Source of the DNA: Methylobacterium durans
Lineage (GTDB): Bacteria; Pseudomonadota; Alphaproteobacteria; Rhizobiales; Beijerinckiaceae
Reading direction: 5' to 3'
Length of the DNA: 64,000 nt
Assembly: GCF_003173715.1 (NCBI RefSeq)
Contig: NZ_CP029550.1
Location: forward strand, 1 to 64,000
This document shows, one piece after another, positions 63,286 through 64,000 of this stretch (the stretch's first letter is position 1; every line of letters begins with the position of its first letter). A program made the translations under genes and the position numbers. The notes under the pieces are model-generated. The model was not told where the DNA came from and ran no database searches. It worked only from the letters and a program-made list of their open reading frames with translations.

Positions 63286-64000
63286 CGCACGCCGCCGCCG
63301 CGCCCCGTGCCGCCTGGCGCGACCTTCTCGCGCCCGGGCTCGCCTCCCTCGTCGCTCTCGCGATCCTCGTCGGCCTCGGTACGTGGCAGGTCGCGCGCAA
63401 GACCGAGAAGGAGGCGCTGATCGCCCGGATCGTCGCCCGCTCGAAGGCGGAGCCAGGCCCCCTCCCCGCCCCGGCCGAGTGGGATGCCGCCCGCGACGAG
63501 TTCCGGCACGTGCGCGTCGCGGGGCGCTTCCTCAACGACCGCGAGACCCTGGTCCACGGCCTCGCCGCGGGCGGCACGCCGGGCCGGGCGCTGCAGGGCT
63601 ACTACGTGATCACGCCGCTGGTGCGCGCGGAGGGCGGCACAATCCTCGTCAACCGCGGCTTTGTGCCAACCGAACTGAAGCGCCCGGAGGACCGCAAGGA
63701 CGGGATCGTGGAGGGCGAGACCACGGTGACCGGCATCCTGCGGGCGAGCGAGGCGCGGGGGATGTTCGTGCCCGCGCCCGATCCGGCCGCGGCGAGTGGT
63801 TCAACCGGGATGTCGCCGGCATCGCGGCCTCCCGCGGCATTGCCGATGCGGCGCCCTTCCTCGTCGAGGCCGACGCGGCGCCGGGCCAGACGAGCTGGCC
63901 GCGGGGCGGCCAGCTGCGCGTCGACCTGCCGAACAACCACCTGCAATATGCTTTCACGTGGTTCGGCATCGCGGCCTGCCTCGTCGGCGTCTTCTCCGTC
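63282..64000 (+). CDS. SURF1 family oxidase assembly protein (partial, runs off window), one frameshift
   Basis: Heme A-handling assembly factor for subunit I. GTG 63282; first helix ASLVALAILVGLGTWQ with the family motif LGTWQ, then periplasmic sequence GRFLNDRETLVHG, QGYYVITPLV and ILVNRGFVP. A base is missing near 63795; the restored frame reads EWFNRDVAGIAASRG and NNHLQYAFTWFGIAACL, the family's C-terminal NNHLxYAxTWF signature in the second helix. Cut by the window end a few residues later. Confidence 0.88.
   Translation, partial: MTHAAAAPRAAWRDLLAPGLASLVALAILVGLGTWQVARKTEKEALIARIVARSKAEPGPLPAPAEWDAARDEFRHVRVAGRFLNDRETLVHGLAAGGTPGRALQGYYVITPLVRAEGGTILVNRGFVPTELKRPEDRKDGIVEGETTVTGILRASEARGMFVPAPDPAAASGSTGMSPASRPPAALPMRRPSSSRPTRRRARRAGRGAASCASTCRTTTCNMLSRGSASRPASSASSP

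Overview
The window is 64 kb of very GC-rich DNA. The GC-biased codon use, CpdR-type regulator, aa3 oxidase cluster order and a recurring ~110-bp palindromic repeat suggest an alphaproteobacterium of the Hyphomicrobiales, most likely Methylobacteriaceae. That placement is inference; no rRNA is present.

Layout: (1) 228-12323, minus strand: a nine-gene, mostly overlapping operon reading leftwards from inositol-3-phosphate synthase through an HD-like protein, a methyltransferase, a Gfo/Idh/MocA dehydrogenase, a stand-alone YcaO protein, a TIM-barrel sugar isomerase, a GT4 glycosyltransferase, a PIG-L deacetylase and a uracil-DNA-glycosylase-fold protein. A YbhN-like membrane protein and a broken phoR follow. 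The operon looks like a dedicated pathway for a modified glycosyl-inositol and is the strongest candidate here for an undescribed system. (2) 12.6-24.1 kb: lytic transglycosylase, EmrAB-type pump, HdeD-like protein, PBP1A with an unusual SNase-like tail, chemoreceptor, AMP nucleosidase, TrmO. (3) 24.3-32.4 kb: a MarR gene converging on an RND efflux operon (two adaptors plus pump), a divergent TetR gene with a palindromic operator, and a complete IS701-family element inserted exactly at the tetR stop codon. (4) 32.4-45.4 kb: housekeeping genes (HDAC-like deacetylase, GT21, tRNA-Leu(CAA), DedA, DsbB, nitrilase, glutaredoxin, CpdR, N-formylglutamate amidohydrolase, GalU/GalE, MltB-like transglycosylase, SGNH hydrolase). 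(5) 45.8-47.9 kb: a repetitive calcium-binding RTX-like protein. (6) 48-54.2 kb: glutamate synthase GltBD. (7) 54.9-64 kb: an unknown secreted protein, FdhD, and the cytochrome c oxidase cluster coxB-ctaD-ctaB-coxF-like-ctaG-coxC-DUF983-surf1, cut by the window end.

About twenty genes, including normally indispensable ones such as ctaB, ctaG and coxC, carry single-base frameshifts in or near G/C runs while neighbouring long genes (gltB, RND pump) are intact. I read this as indel error in the source assembly rather than real decay, and I give such genes their full reconstructed extents. Five copies of a palindromic repeat (three near-full, one inverted, one half) are scattered between and sometimes inside genes.
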